Positions 1 to 7,600 of a DNA stretch of 27,406 bases are shown one piece after another; positions within the stretch are counted from its first letter, which is position 1; each line of letters begins with the position of its first letter. Made by a program: the position numbers and the translations under genes. Location: positions 1,148-28,553 of the forward strand of contig DLOP01000018.1 of the NCBI GenBank assembly GCA_002478505.1. Direction: 5' to 3'. Source of the DNA: Lachnospiraceae bacterium UBA7481. Lineage in GTDB: Bacteria > Bacillota > Clostridia > Lachnospirales > Lachnospiraceae. A model generated the notes under the pieces. It worked only from the letters and a program-made list of their open reading frames with translations. It ran no database searches and had not been told where the DNA came from.

Positions 1-59
1 TTATTTTTCAATCTATCCTCCAACTTTTCTTGCATTATATAATAATTTATGATAACTTG

Positions 60-77
60 ATATGAGAAATCTCACAT
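60..77. promoter_or_regulatory. Palindrome before the YeiL-like gene
   Basis: TGAGA-AA-TCTCA (63-74) is a perfect inverted repeat, with further matching bases at 60-61 and 76-77. It ends about 21 bases before the regulator start codon, a place where an autoregulator could bind. It is neither the textbook CRP (TGTGA-N6-TCACA) nor the FNR (TTGAT-N4-ATCAA) site. A TATAAT lies at 38-43 without a good -35 partner. The operator role is inference. Confidence 0.25.
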
Positions 78-98
78 TGATTTAAAAGGATTGTAGTT

Positions 99-764
99 AT
101 GAAAATAATAGACGAATATGGAACCTTAGAGGATTACTATAACCACTTTTCTTTATCAGATTATTTCAGCTTTGATATACGCCCTTACACATCCGTCGTA
201 ACATTCGACAGTGAAGAAAAAATTTTGCAAGAAGGCGAAAATATCTGTTTCCTTTACTATCTGATAGATGGTAGGGCGAAGCTGTTTCTCTCTCACGAGA
301 ACGGACGCATTTCACTTATTAATTTTCTCAATGCCCCCTGTTTCATAGGGGAAATGGAATTACTTGGGGCGCAGGAAACCGCAAATGGTGTAACCGCTAT
401 TACGCCTTGCACGTGTTATGCGATAAATATCGATAAATGCAGAGATAAAATGTTAAATGATGTTAAATTCCTACGCGGTCTTTGCCTGTTTTTAAGCCAA
501 AAAGCAATCGGCAATACTTACAACTATTCAAGAAAGTAGTCATATCCATTAGAAGTACGCTTGGCAAATTTTATCCTGCTGACATCCTGTAATCGCATGT
601 ACAGGGAAAAACATACGGAAGTATCTGAATTTTTGGGAGTGACTTACCGCCATTTGCTTTATGTACTGGCTGATTTTGTAAAGTGTGGTTATCTGAAAAA
701 GACAAAACAAGGCTATTACATTCAGAATCCGGATGCCCTCCGTAATATAACAAAGGTTACTTGA
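99..764 (+). pseudogene. Crp/Fnr-family regulator (YeiL-like) with in-frame amber codon
   Basis: A cyclic-nucleotide-binding-like fold (about residues 15-115) is followed by a winged-helix DNA-binding end (about 160-220), the layout of Crp/Fnr transcription factors; the total of about 221 codons is close to YeiL. The frame from ATG 99 stops at TAG 537-539 after residue 146. The same frame then continues without another stop to 764, giving SYPLEVRLANFILLTS and a helix-turn-helix around TEVSEFLGVTYRHLLYVL. A single C-to-T change in a CAG codon would explain the stop. If translated as it stands, the product has the sensor half and dimer helix start but no DNA-binding domain. The weak ribosome site AAAGGA lies at 87-92. 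A sequencing error cannot be excluded. Confidence 0.8.
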
Positions 765-945
765 TTGCCTGTTTTGTTTCCTTTTGCTAAATAATTTAAA
801 AGCGGATAATTTCTCATTTATTTCTTTGTTCTCTTCATTTTCTAATACTGCATAAATTCTATTATTTTTTACTTAATCTTGTATTTTTTTGGACTTTAAG
901 TAAAGTTTAACATCAAAATATAGATAAATCAGCAGATATTTCAAT

Positions 946-991
946 TATACTTTACTTAATCTCTTTATTATGATGAGATTAAGAAAGTATA
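946..991. repeat. Long imperfect inverted repeat
   Basis: The left arm TATACTTTACTTAATCTC (946-963) pairs with GAGATTAAGAAAGTATA (975-991) over 17 base pairs with a single bulged A; the loop is 11 bases. There is no T-run on either side, so it is not a standard terminator. TTAAGTAAAG at 896-905 is also the reverse complement of 950-959, so an alternative pairing exists. It could be an operator, a mobile-element end or a structured RNA; the sequence does not decide. Confidence 0.5.
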
Positions 992-1048
992 TCAAGTTTC
1001 CAGATTTGCCCTTTTAATACAAAAAATTCATGGTAATATTTGCATTTT

Positions 1049-1144
1049 ACATTTTTCATGCGGAGTTTCAATGCATTTTTACATTTTTCATGCGCACTTT
1101 TAATGAATTTCAACATTTTTCATGCGCACTTTTGATTTCATTTA
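1049..1144. repeat. Three tandem 32-bp repeats, possible IS21-type end
   Basis: The 14-mer ACATTTTTCATGCG occurs at 1049, 1081 and 1113, exactly 32 bases apart; the second and third copies share GCACTTTT beyond it, and the rest of each unit is AT-rich and diverged. Closely spaced multiple terminal repeats are a known trait of IS21-family insertion sequences, and I believe similar GTGCGCATGAAAAATGT units end such elements in Clostridia. No istA/istB transposase is present, so at most this is an orphan end. The family assignment is recall and inference. Confidence 0.55.
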
Positions 1145-1153
1145 GTATGTATA

Positions 1154-1325
1154 TTACACAATTGTATTTTCATAATCCTGTAATTCGTGATACATACCTT
1201 CAACTATTTTTTTCCTGCATTAAACTGATTGTTGCTTGTGAATTCATAAGAACATTGTGAATATAATTCAAGAATTTATCATACTGTCGATTTGCCAAAT
1301 CAGAAATTTCTACTTTATATTGCAT
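1154..1325 (-). pseudogene. Decayed RelE/ParE-type toxin
   Basis: Read on the minus strand from ATG 1325, the frame gives MQYKVEISDLANRQYDKFLN and continues through YIHNVLMNSQATISLMQ, the N-terminal pattern of RelE/ParE-family toxins, then stops at 1202-1200 after 41 residues. In the next frame, GTT at 1204 to TAA at 1156-1154 reads VEGMYHELQDYENTIV, the typical C-terminal end of the same family. The middle, some 40-50 residues including much of the catalytic sheet, is missing and the two ends are out of register: an internal deletion plus frameshift. The start overlaps the antitoxin stop by 11 bases, as in intact modules. It is presumably inactive. The family call is from pattern only. Confidence 0.6.
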
Positions 1326-1467
1326 ATTTCTCCTTCATCCGTTGCGACACAACATCAGCCGGTGTTGTAGCCCCCATATCGCTTTTTTTCATAGATTCAG
1401 TAAGCTGTCTGACAATATCTTCCGGCATTGTTTCAAGCAATGAAACCGTATATTCTAACGTACTCAT
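1315..1467 (-). CDS. Small antitoxin-like protein (RelB-type), probably shortened
   Basis: A 50-residue minus-strand frame starts at 1467 behind a perfect AGGAGG (1473-1478, five-base spacing) and a good promoter. It begins MSTLEYTVSLLETMPEDIV and ends SQRMKEKYAI, the start and end patterns of small RelB-like antitoxins in Lachnospiraceae, which are usually 70-90 residues. It therefore probably lost an internal segment, like the toxin remnant it overlaps. It would have bound the toxin and repressed its own promoter. The excellent ribosome site suggests it is still translated. It lies opposite a meaningless plus-strand frame (1292-1507). Confidence 0.6.
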   Translation of the reverse strand: MSTLEYTVSLLETMPEDIVRQLTESMKKSDMGATTPADVVSQRMKEKYAI

Positions 1468-1500
1468 ACGCGCCTCCTATCATCTTTTTATATTTCAAAT

Positions 1501-1529
1501 ATTATAATATACAATTTCTTTTAATTCAA
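1501..1529 (-). promoter_or_regulatory. Promoter of the decayed toxin-antitoxin pair
   Basis: On the minus strand TTGAAT (1529-1524) and TATAAT (1506-1501) are separated by exactly 17 bases. The predicted transcript start, near 1494, lies about 27 bases before the antitoxin start codon. Confidence 0.6.
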
Positions 1530-1645
1530 CCATTTCCGGGTGTCACAAATAAAAATTGAAAATTTACACATAATATGATAAACTTATGGCAGATTTAGAA
1601 TCCGATTCCAAATTTGCCACAAATCAAACTACGGGGGACAAATAT

Positions 1646-2905
1646 ATGGATTATATTTTCAGAGCATTAGAAGACAGACTGCGTAAATATGAAAAAACAT
1701 ATAAAGCGATTTTGGTGACCGGCGCGCGTCAGGTAGGCAAATCAACCTTATTAAAGAAAGTATTTGCTGACAGGAAATATGTGTCTTTAGACGATCCTTT
1801 TATGGAACAACAGGCAAGAGAGTCAGGAAATATGTTTCTGGAATTGAATTCTCCCCCTGTGACAATTGATGAGGTACAAAGAGCAAAAGAATTGTTTCGG
1901 TATATCAAAATAAAATGCGACGAAAGCGAGGAAAAGGGGTTATTCTGTCTATCCGGCTCTCAGCCGTTTCATTTGATGCAGAATGTATCCGAATCCTTAT
2001 CAGGTAGAATAGGAATCATTGAACTTTCGGGATTATCCATGCGCGAATGTATGGGGGATCCTTTTAACCGGCGCTTCCTGCCGACAATGGAATACGTGAC
2101 AGAACGAAGAAAATCCGTGAAGAAACCGGAAAACATCTGGGAAATCATTCATAGGGGCGGGTATCCTGAACTTCAGGACAAAGATAAGGAGTGGAATGCG
2201 TTTTATGCAGACTATGTGAAAACCTATATAGAGAGAGACGTTCGGGAACTGGCTGCAGTGCAGGATTTAAATGCTTTCAGGCAATTAATGATTGCTGTTG
2301 CGGCAAGAACCGGAGAAGTATTAAACTATTCCGGCATAGCATCTGAAATTGGGAAAGATGTTGGAACAGTGAAAAACTGGATGTCCATTTTAGAAGCATC
2401 GGGGATTATCTATTTATTAGAGCCATACACCTCCAACGTTTTAAAACGTGCAATCAAATCTCCCAAGCTGTATTTCAGGGATACAGGTCTTGTGTCTTAT
2501 CTTACAAGATGGCTGACTGCGGAAAGTCTGGCTTATGGTGCAATGAGCGGCCCTATATTTGAAACGTATGTTGTATCTGAAATTTTGAAATCATTTTCTA
2601 ATGAAGGGCTGGATTACCGGCACTTCGTGTCTTATTATCGCGGACGTGACAAGAAAAAAGTGAATGAAGACGGAGAAATAAGAGAATTGGAGTCAGAAAT
2701 TGACATTATTATTGAAGAAAACGGAATCCTATATCCGATAGAAATCAAGAAAAATGCGGAAGCCAAAGCAATCATGACATCTGCATTTTCAATATTAGAT
2801 CAAATTCCGGGAAAAAAGAGAGGTATGGGTGCAGTGATATGCAATTGTCCGGATGTAGGAGCGCTCCGGGAAAATATATTACAGATACCGGTCTGGTATA
2901 TATAA
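1646..2905 (+). CDS. AAA-family ATPase with DUF4143 C-terminal domain
   Basis: A 419-residue protein of the AAA_14/DUF4143 family, common in gut Firmicutes and of unsettled function. Walker A is GARQVGKST at residues 26-34 (Lys32) and Walker B is TIDEVQ with Asp75-Glu76; FCLSGSQ further on fits a sensor strand. The C-terminal half has the GGYPEL motif and a nuclease-like pattern, ESEIDIIIEENGILYPIEIKKN split over two strands (ID...EIKK), as in the PD-(D/E)XK-like DUF4143 fold. The start at 1646 is preferred over 1586 because GGGGGA (1633-1638) sits seven bases before it and family members begin near MDYIFR. It is monocistronic and its own promoter is unclear. A role in defence or plasmid/phage biology has been suggested for relatives, but nothing here proves one. 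Confidence 0.85.
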   Translation: MDYIFRALEDRLRKYEKTYKAILVTGARQVGKSTLLKKVFADRKYVSLDDPFMEQQARESGNMFLELNSPPVTIDEVQRAKELFRYIKIKCDESEEKGLFCLSGSQPFHLMQNVSESLSGRIGIIELSGLSMRECMGDPFNRRFLPTMEYVTERRKSVKKPENIWEIIHRGGYPELQDKDKEWNAFYADYVKTYIERDVRELAAVQDLNAFRQLMIAVAARTGEVLNYSGIASEIGKDVGTVKNWMSILEASGIIYLLEPYTSNVLKRAIKSPKLYFRDTGLVSYLTRWLTAESLAYGAMSGPIFETYVVSEILKSFSNEGLDYRHFVSYYRGRDKKKVNEDGEIRELESEIDIIIEENGILYPIEIKKNAEAKAIMTSAFSILDQIPGKKRGMGAVICNCPDVGALRENILQIPVWYI

Positions 2906-2917
2906 GGAATAAAAAAG

Positions 2918-2946
2918 TTGACAAATAAAGAGAAATAAGCGATAAT
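2918..2946 (+). promoter_or_regulatory. Strong sigma-A promoter of the pyrG-glt operon
   Basis: TTGACA (2918-2923), a 17-base spacer and GATAAT (2941-2946) give a near-perfect vegetative promoter. Transcription should start near 2952-2954, leaving a leader of about 105 bases before pyrG. Confidence 0.75.
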
Positions 2947-2964
2947 AGACAAAGATATTCTGAC

Positions 2965-3003
2965 AAAGGCGTTAGAAACCGCAGGGTTTCTGCCGCCTTT
3001 TTT
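2965..3003 (+). terminator. Intrinsic terminator inside the pyrG leader (probable attenuator)
   Basis: AAAGGCG (2965-2971) pairs with CGCCTTT (2994-3000) and AGAAACC (2974-2980) with GGTTTCT (2985-2991), closing a GCAG loop, with a small internal mismatch; six Ts follow (2998-3003). It lies only about a dozen bases downstream of the predicted start site, so it must interrupt the operon's own transcript. B. subtilis pyrG is controlled by a leader terminator and G-stuttering at low CTP; here the start lacks the GGGC needed for that, so the release mechanism is unknown. A further 8-bp hairpin (TCAGATAT 3009-3016 with ATATCTGA 3036-3043) precedes the ribosome site. Confidence 0.8.
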
Positions 3004-3058
3004 GATGATCAGATATAGATTTTTGTAATTTCAACATATCTGAAAAATGGAGGCTTGT

Positions 3059-4699
3059 ATGGCTGTAAAGTATGTATTTGTGACCGGCGGCGTTGTTTCC
3101 GGTCTGGGAAAAGGGATCACGGCAGCGTCCTTGGGACGGCTTTTAAAAGCAAGGGGCTATCGGGTGACGATGCAGAAATTTGACCCTTACATAAATATGG
3201 ATCCCGGAACCATGAATCCGATCCAGCATGGAGAGGTCTTTGTGACGGATGACGGAACGGAGACGGATCTGGATCTTGGACATTATGAACGGTTTATTGA
3301 CGAAAGTCTGGATCAAAACTCCAATGTAACCACCGGGAAGATTTACTGGTCGGTGCTTCAGAAGGAACGGCATGGAGATTATGGCGGGGGAACCGTGCAG
3401 GTGATTCCGCATATTACGAATGAGATCAAGAGCAGATTCTATCAGGCAAAGGGCGAGGAGGATCACAGTATCGCCATTATTGAAGTCGGCGGAACGGTGG
3501 GAGATATTGAGAGCCAGCCGTTTTTAGAAGCAATCCGTCAGTTCCAGCATGAGGTGGGGCATGAAAATGCTATTTTGATCCATGTTACACTGATTCCTTA
3601 TTTGAAGGCTTCCGGTGAATTAAAGACCAAACCGACCCAGCAGAGCGTTAAGGAGCTGCAGAGTATGGGACTCTGGCCGGATGTGATCGTATGTCGGAGC
3701 GAATATCCGCTTCCGGATGAGTTAAAAGCTAAGATCGCGCTGTTTTGTAATGTTCCGGTGGATCATGTGCTGCAAAATCTGGATGTAGAATATCTGTATG
3801 AAGCGCCGGTGGCGATGGAAAAGGAAAGATTTGCGCAGGTGGTATGTGAATCTCTGGCGCTGCCCTGTCCGGAGCCGGATTTGACAGAATGGAAAAATAT
3901 GCTGTACAATCTGCGTAACCCAAAGTATGAAGTAGAAATATCCATCGTTGGGAAATATACCCAGCTTCATGACGCATATCTTAGCGTGGTAGAGGCGCTG
4001 AAGCATGGCGGGATTGAAACGCGGACCAATGTCAAGCTGCGCTGGGTGGATTCGGAGGAAGTAGAAAAAGAGGGAGCTGAGAAATTGTTATCCGGAACGG
4101 GCGGCATCTTAGTTCCGGGGGGATTTGGAACAAGAGGGACAGAAGGAAAGATCGAGACGATCCGGTATGCCAGAGAACATAAGATCCCTTTTCTGGGAAT
4201 CTGTCTGGGCATGCAGATGGCGATTGTGGAATACGCCAGAAATGTCGCAGGGCTGGAGGGAGCCAACAGCATAGAACTGGATCCGGAAACGCCATATCCG
4301 GTGATTGCGCTGATGCCGGAACAGAATGGGGTCGTCGATCTGGGCGGAACGCTTCGTTTGGGGGCATATCCCTGTATGTTAACGGAAGGATCTATGGCGG
4401 AAAGCTTATACGCCGCAAAGGAGATCAGTGAACGCCATCGTCACCGTTATGAAGTGAATAACGATTATCGGGATACGCTGACAGATTGTGGAATGTGTCT
4501 GTCCGGACAGTCACCGGACGGCCGTATCGTAGAGATGATGGAACTTCCGGAGCATCCATACTTTATCGGGACGCAGGGGCATCCGGAACTGAAGTCCAGA
4601 CCGAACCGGGCGCATCCGCTATTTCGTGGATTGATTGAGGCTGCGGTGAAAAAGCATTTGGAAATAGGAGGAGAGATAAATGATGAAGAACGGAGTTAA
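3059..4699 (+). CDS. pyrG: CTP synthase
   Basis: This cytosolic enzyme makes CTP from UTP, ATP and glutamine, the last step of pyrimidine nucleotide synthesis. The N-terminal amidoligase domain (about 1-265) opens with the P-loop YVFVTGGVVSGLGKGI. The C-terminal class I glutamine amidotransferase has the nucleophile Cys382 in GICLGMQ and the His508/Glu510 pair in GTQGHPEL. At 546 residues it matches the family (B. subtilis 535). The start is ATG 3059 behind TGGAGG (3048-3053); an upstream in-frame ATG at 3047 overlaps that ribosome site and is unlikely. It is first in the operon, and its end overlaps gltB by 20 bases. It consumes the glutamine made by the glutamine synthetase encoded further along. 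Confidence 0.97.
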   Translation: MAVKYVFVTGGVVSGLGKGITAASLGRLLKARGYRVTMQKFDPYINMDPGTMNPIQHGEVFVTDDGTETDLDLGHYERFIDESLDQNSNVTTGKIYWSVLQKERHGDYGGGTVQVIPHITNEIKSRFYQAKGEEDHSIAIIEVGGTVGDIESQPFLEAIRQFQHEVGHENAILIHVTLIPYLKASGELKTKPTQQSVKELQSMGLWPDVIVCRSEYPLPDELKAKIALFCNVPVDHVLQNLDVEYLYEAPVAMEKERFAQVVCESLALPCPEPDLTEWKNMLYNLRNPKYEVEISIVGKYTQLHDAYLSVVEALKHGGIETRTNVKLRWVDSEEVEKEGAEKLLSGTGGILVPGGFGTRGTEGKIETIRYAREHKIPFLGICLGMQMAIVEYARNVAGLEGANSIELDPETPYPVIALMPEQNGVVDLGGTLRLGAYPCMLTEGSMAESLYAAKEISERHRHRYEVNNDYRDTLTDCGMCLSGQSPDGRIVEMMELPEHPYFIGTQGHPELKSRPNRAHPLFRGLIEAAVKKHLEIGGEINDEERS

Positions 4700-7600
4700 A
4701 GAATATCAGGGACTGTACCGACAGCAGTTTGAGCATGACAACTGCGGTATCGGCGCCGTCATCAACAGCAAAGGTGTGAAATCACACCAGACGGTTGAAA
4801 ATGCGCTGCATATCGTTGAAAACTTAGAGCACCGTGCCGGAAAGGATGCGGAAGGAAAGACCGGCGATGGGGTTGGTATTTTATTGCAGATCTCCCATAA
4901 ATTTTTCCAGAAGGAATGTAAGAAGCTTGGGATCAATATCGGTAAGGAGCGGGAGTACGGCATTGCGCAGATGTTCTTTCCGCAGAATGAATTAAAATGC
5001 AATCAGGCAAAGAAAATGTTTGAGATCATCGTGCAGAAGGAGGGACTGGAGCTGCTAGGATACCGTCAGGTGCCCATCGCGCCGGATGTCCTTGGCAATA
5101 AGGCAAGGGAATGTATGCCCAATATCGTGCAGGCATTTATCAAAAAACCGGACAATGTTGAGAAAGGGCTGGAATTTGACCGTAAGCTGTATATCGCCCG
5201 CCGTGAGTTTGAGCAAAGTAATGACAATACCTATGTGGTATCCATGTCCAGCCGGACCATCGTTTATAAGGGAATGTTTCTGGTGGGGCAGCTTCGTACC
5301 TTTTTTGCTGACCTTCAGGATGAGAATTATGTGTCTGCCATCGCCATGGTACATTCAAGATTCAGTACGAATACGAATCCAAGCTGGGAGCGTGCGCATC
5401 CGAACCGGTTTATCGTCCATAATGGAGAGATCAATACGATCCGTGGTAATGCGGATAAGATGCTTGCCAGAGAAGAGACGATGGAGTCTTCCCACTTGAA
5501 AGGCGAATTACATAAGGTGCTGCCGGTAGTAGATACCAGAGGTTCAGACTCTGCAATGCTGGACAATACGTTGGAATTTCTTGTGATGAGCGGTATGGAG
5601 CTTCCGCTGGCAGTGATGATCACCATCCCGGAGCCATGGAGCAATAACCTGACGCTGGCACAGGATGAACGGGACTTTTATCAGTATTATGCCACCATGA
5701 TGGAGCCCTGGGACGGACCTGCCTCGATCGTATTTTCTGACGGGGATCTCTGTGGCGCCGTTCTGGACCGTAACGGTCTTCGTCCGTCAAGATATTATGT
5801 TATGAAAAACGGGGATGTGATCCTGTCCTCTGAGGTAGGCGCATTGGAAGTTCAGGAGGAGGAAGTTGTATTAAAGGAACGTCTTCATCCCGGTAAAATG
5901 CTTCTGGTGGATACCGTAGAGGGAAGGATATTATATGATGAGGAAGTCAAGGAGATCTACACCACGAAGCAGCCCTATGGCGAATGGCTGGACAGCAATC
6001 TGGTGGAATTAAAAGATCTGAAGATCCCCAACCAGAGAGTGGAGACATTTACCGAGACGCAGAGAAAGCAGCTGCAGAAGGCTTTTGGTTATACCTATGA
6101 AGAGTATAAAAATTCCATCCGGAATATGGCGTTAAATGGCGGGGAAGCCATTGCCGCCATGGGCGTTGATACGCCGCTTGCCGTATTATCAGAGCATAAG
6201 CATCCGCTGTTCGATTACTTTAAACAGCTGTTTGCACAGGTGACCAATCCGCCCATCGATGCGATCCGGGAGGAGATCGTGACCAGCACGACGGTTTATG
6301 TGGGTAAGAAGGGTAATCTTTTGGAAGAGACACCGGAAAACTGTCAGGTGCTGAAGATCCATAATCCGATCCTGACTAATACGGATATGCTGAAGATCAA
6401 GACGATGAATAAGGATGGTTTTCACGTTGCCGTTGTGCCCATTACCTATTATAAGAGTACAAAGCTGGAGCGTGCCATCGACCGCTTATTTGTGGAAGTG
6501 GATAAGGCATATAAGGACGGCGCTAATATCCTTGTACTGTCTGACCGCGGCGTGGATGAGAATCATATGCCGATCCCGTCGCTGCTTGCCGTATCCGCAG
6601 TGCATCAATATCTGGTAAAGACAAAGAAACAGACGTCCCTTGGTCTGATCCTGGAATCCGGAGAACCGAGGGAGGTGCATCATTTTGCGGCGCTTCTTGG
6701 ATATGGCGCGTGCGCGGTCAATCCGTATCTGGCGCAGGATACGATCCAGGAGCTGATCGACGAGCATCTCTTAGATAAGGATTATTATGCGGCAGTCAAT
6801 GATTACAATGCCGCAGTGATTCACGGTATCGTAAAGATTGCGTCAAAGATGGGTATTTCTACGATCCAGTCCTATCAGGGCGCGAAAATATTTGAAGCAA
6901 TCGGTATTTCCGAGGAAGTCGTTAATAAATATTTTCCGGGAACGGTCAGCCGCGTGGGCGGGATCACCATGGAGGATATCGAAGCGCAGGTGGAAGACCT
7001 GCATTCCAAGGCATTTGATCCGCTGGGCTTAACAACGGATTTAACGCTGGATAGCCTTGGAAAACATAAAAGACGGAGCGGAGGAGAGGAACACCGTTAC
7101 AACCCGCAGACGATCCATATGCTGCAGCAGGCGGTCTGGAACGGGGATTACGATCTCTTTAAACAATATTCGGCATTGATCGACGGCGAACAGAGCGGAT
7201 ATTTGCGAAGCCTGATGGAGTTTGATTATCCTGCGGAAGGGATCGCGTTAGAGGAAGTAGAGAGTGTGGAGGAGATCGTAAAACGGTTTAAGACCGGCGC
7301 GATGTCCTACGGTTCGATTTCCGAGGAGGCGCATGAGACTCTTGCAATAGCCATGAATCATCTTCATGGTAAATCCAATACCGGTGAAGGCGGAGAAAGC
7401 GAGGAACGTCTGGATTCGGCAGGAAGCGAGACAGACCGGTGTTCCGCCATCAAGCAGGTGGCTTCGGGACGTTTTGGCGTGACCAGCAGATATCTGGTGT
7501 CTGCGGAGGAGATCCAGATCAAGATGGCACAGGGAGCGAAGCCCGGCGAAGGCGGACATTTGCCGGCCAAGAAGGTATATCCGTGGATTGCGAAGACAAG

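Larger units (their letters stand above)
765..1153. other. AT-rich gene-free stretch with repeats
   Basis: No credible gene was seen on either strand. The plus-strand frame over 1030-1260 is an artefact of the repeats and the antisense toxin remnant. The stretch contains three ACTTAATC/GATTAAG-type motifs (871-878, 954-961, 977-983 reversed), the hairpin at 946-991 and the 32-bp tandem repeat at 1049-1144. Confidence 0.6.

Noticed and set aside
537..539. Amber codon read as pyrrolysine or suppressed codon
   Set aside because: Nothing in the window suggests amber suppression, no suppressor tRNA is visible, and the protein family does not use pyrrolysine; simple mutation or sequencing error is likelier.
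1049..1144. Tandem repeat as a CRISPR array
   Set aside because: Only three imperfect units, no unique spacers of constant length between conserved repeats, and no cas genes.
1030..1507. Two plus-strand frames (1030-1260 and 1292-1507) as genes
   Set aside because: They have no ribosome sites, their peptides reflect the 32-bp repeats, and they lie opposite the better-supported antitoxin and toxin remnant.
2953..3003. B. subtilis-style G-stutter attenuation of pyrG
   Set aside because: The predicted start lacks a GGGC run and the left terminator arm lacks the pyrimidine tract needed to pair with extra Gs.
2953..3058. ANTAR-type paired hexaloop hairpins in the pyrG leader
   Set aside because: The terminator hairpin has a tetraloop, and there is no room for a two-hairpin element between the predicted start and the terminator; the later hairpin has a 19-base loop.
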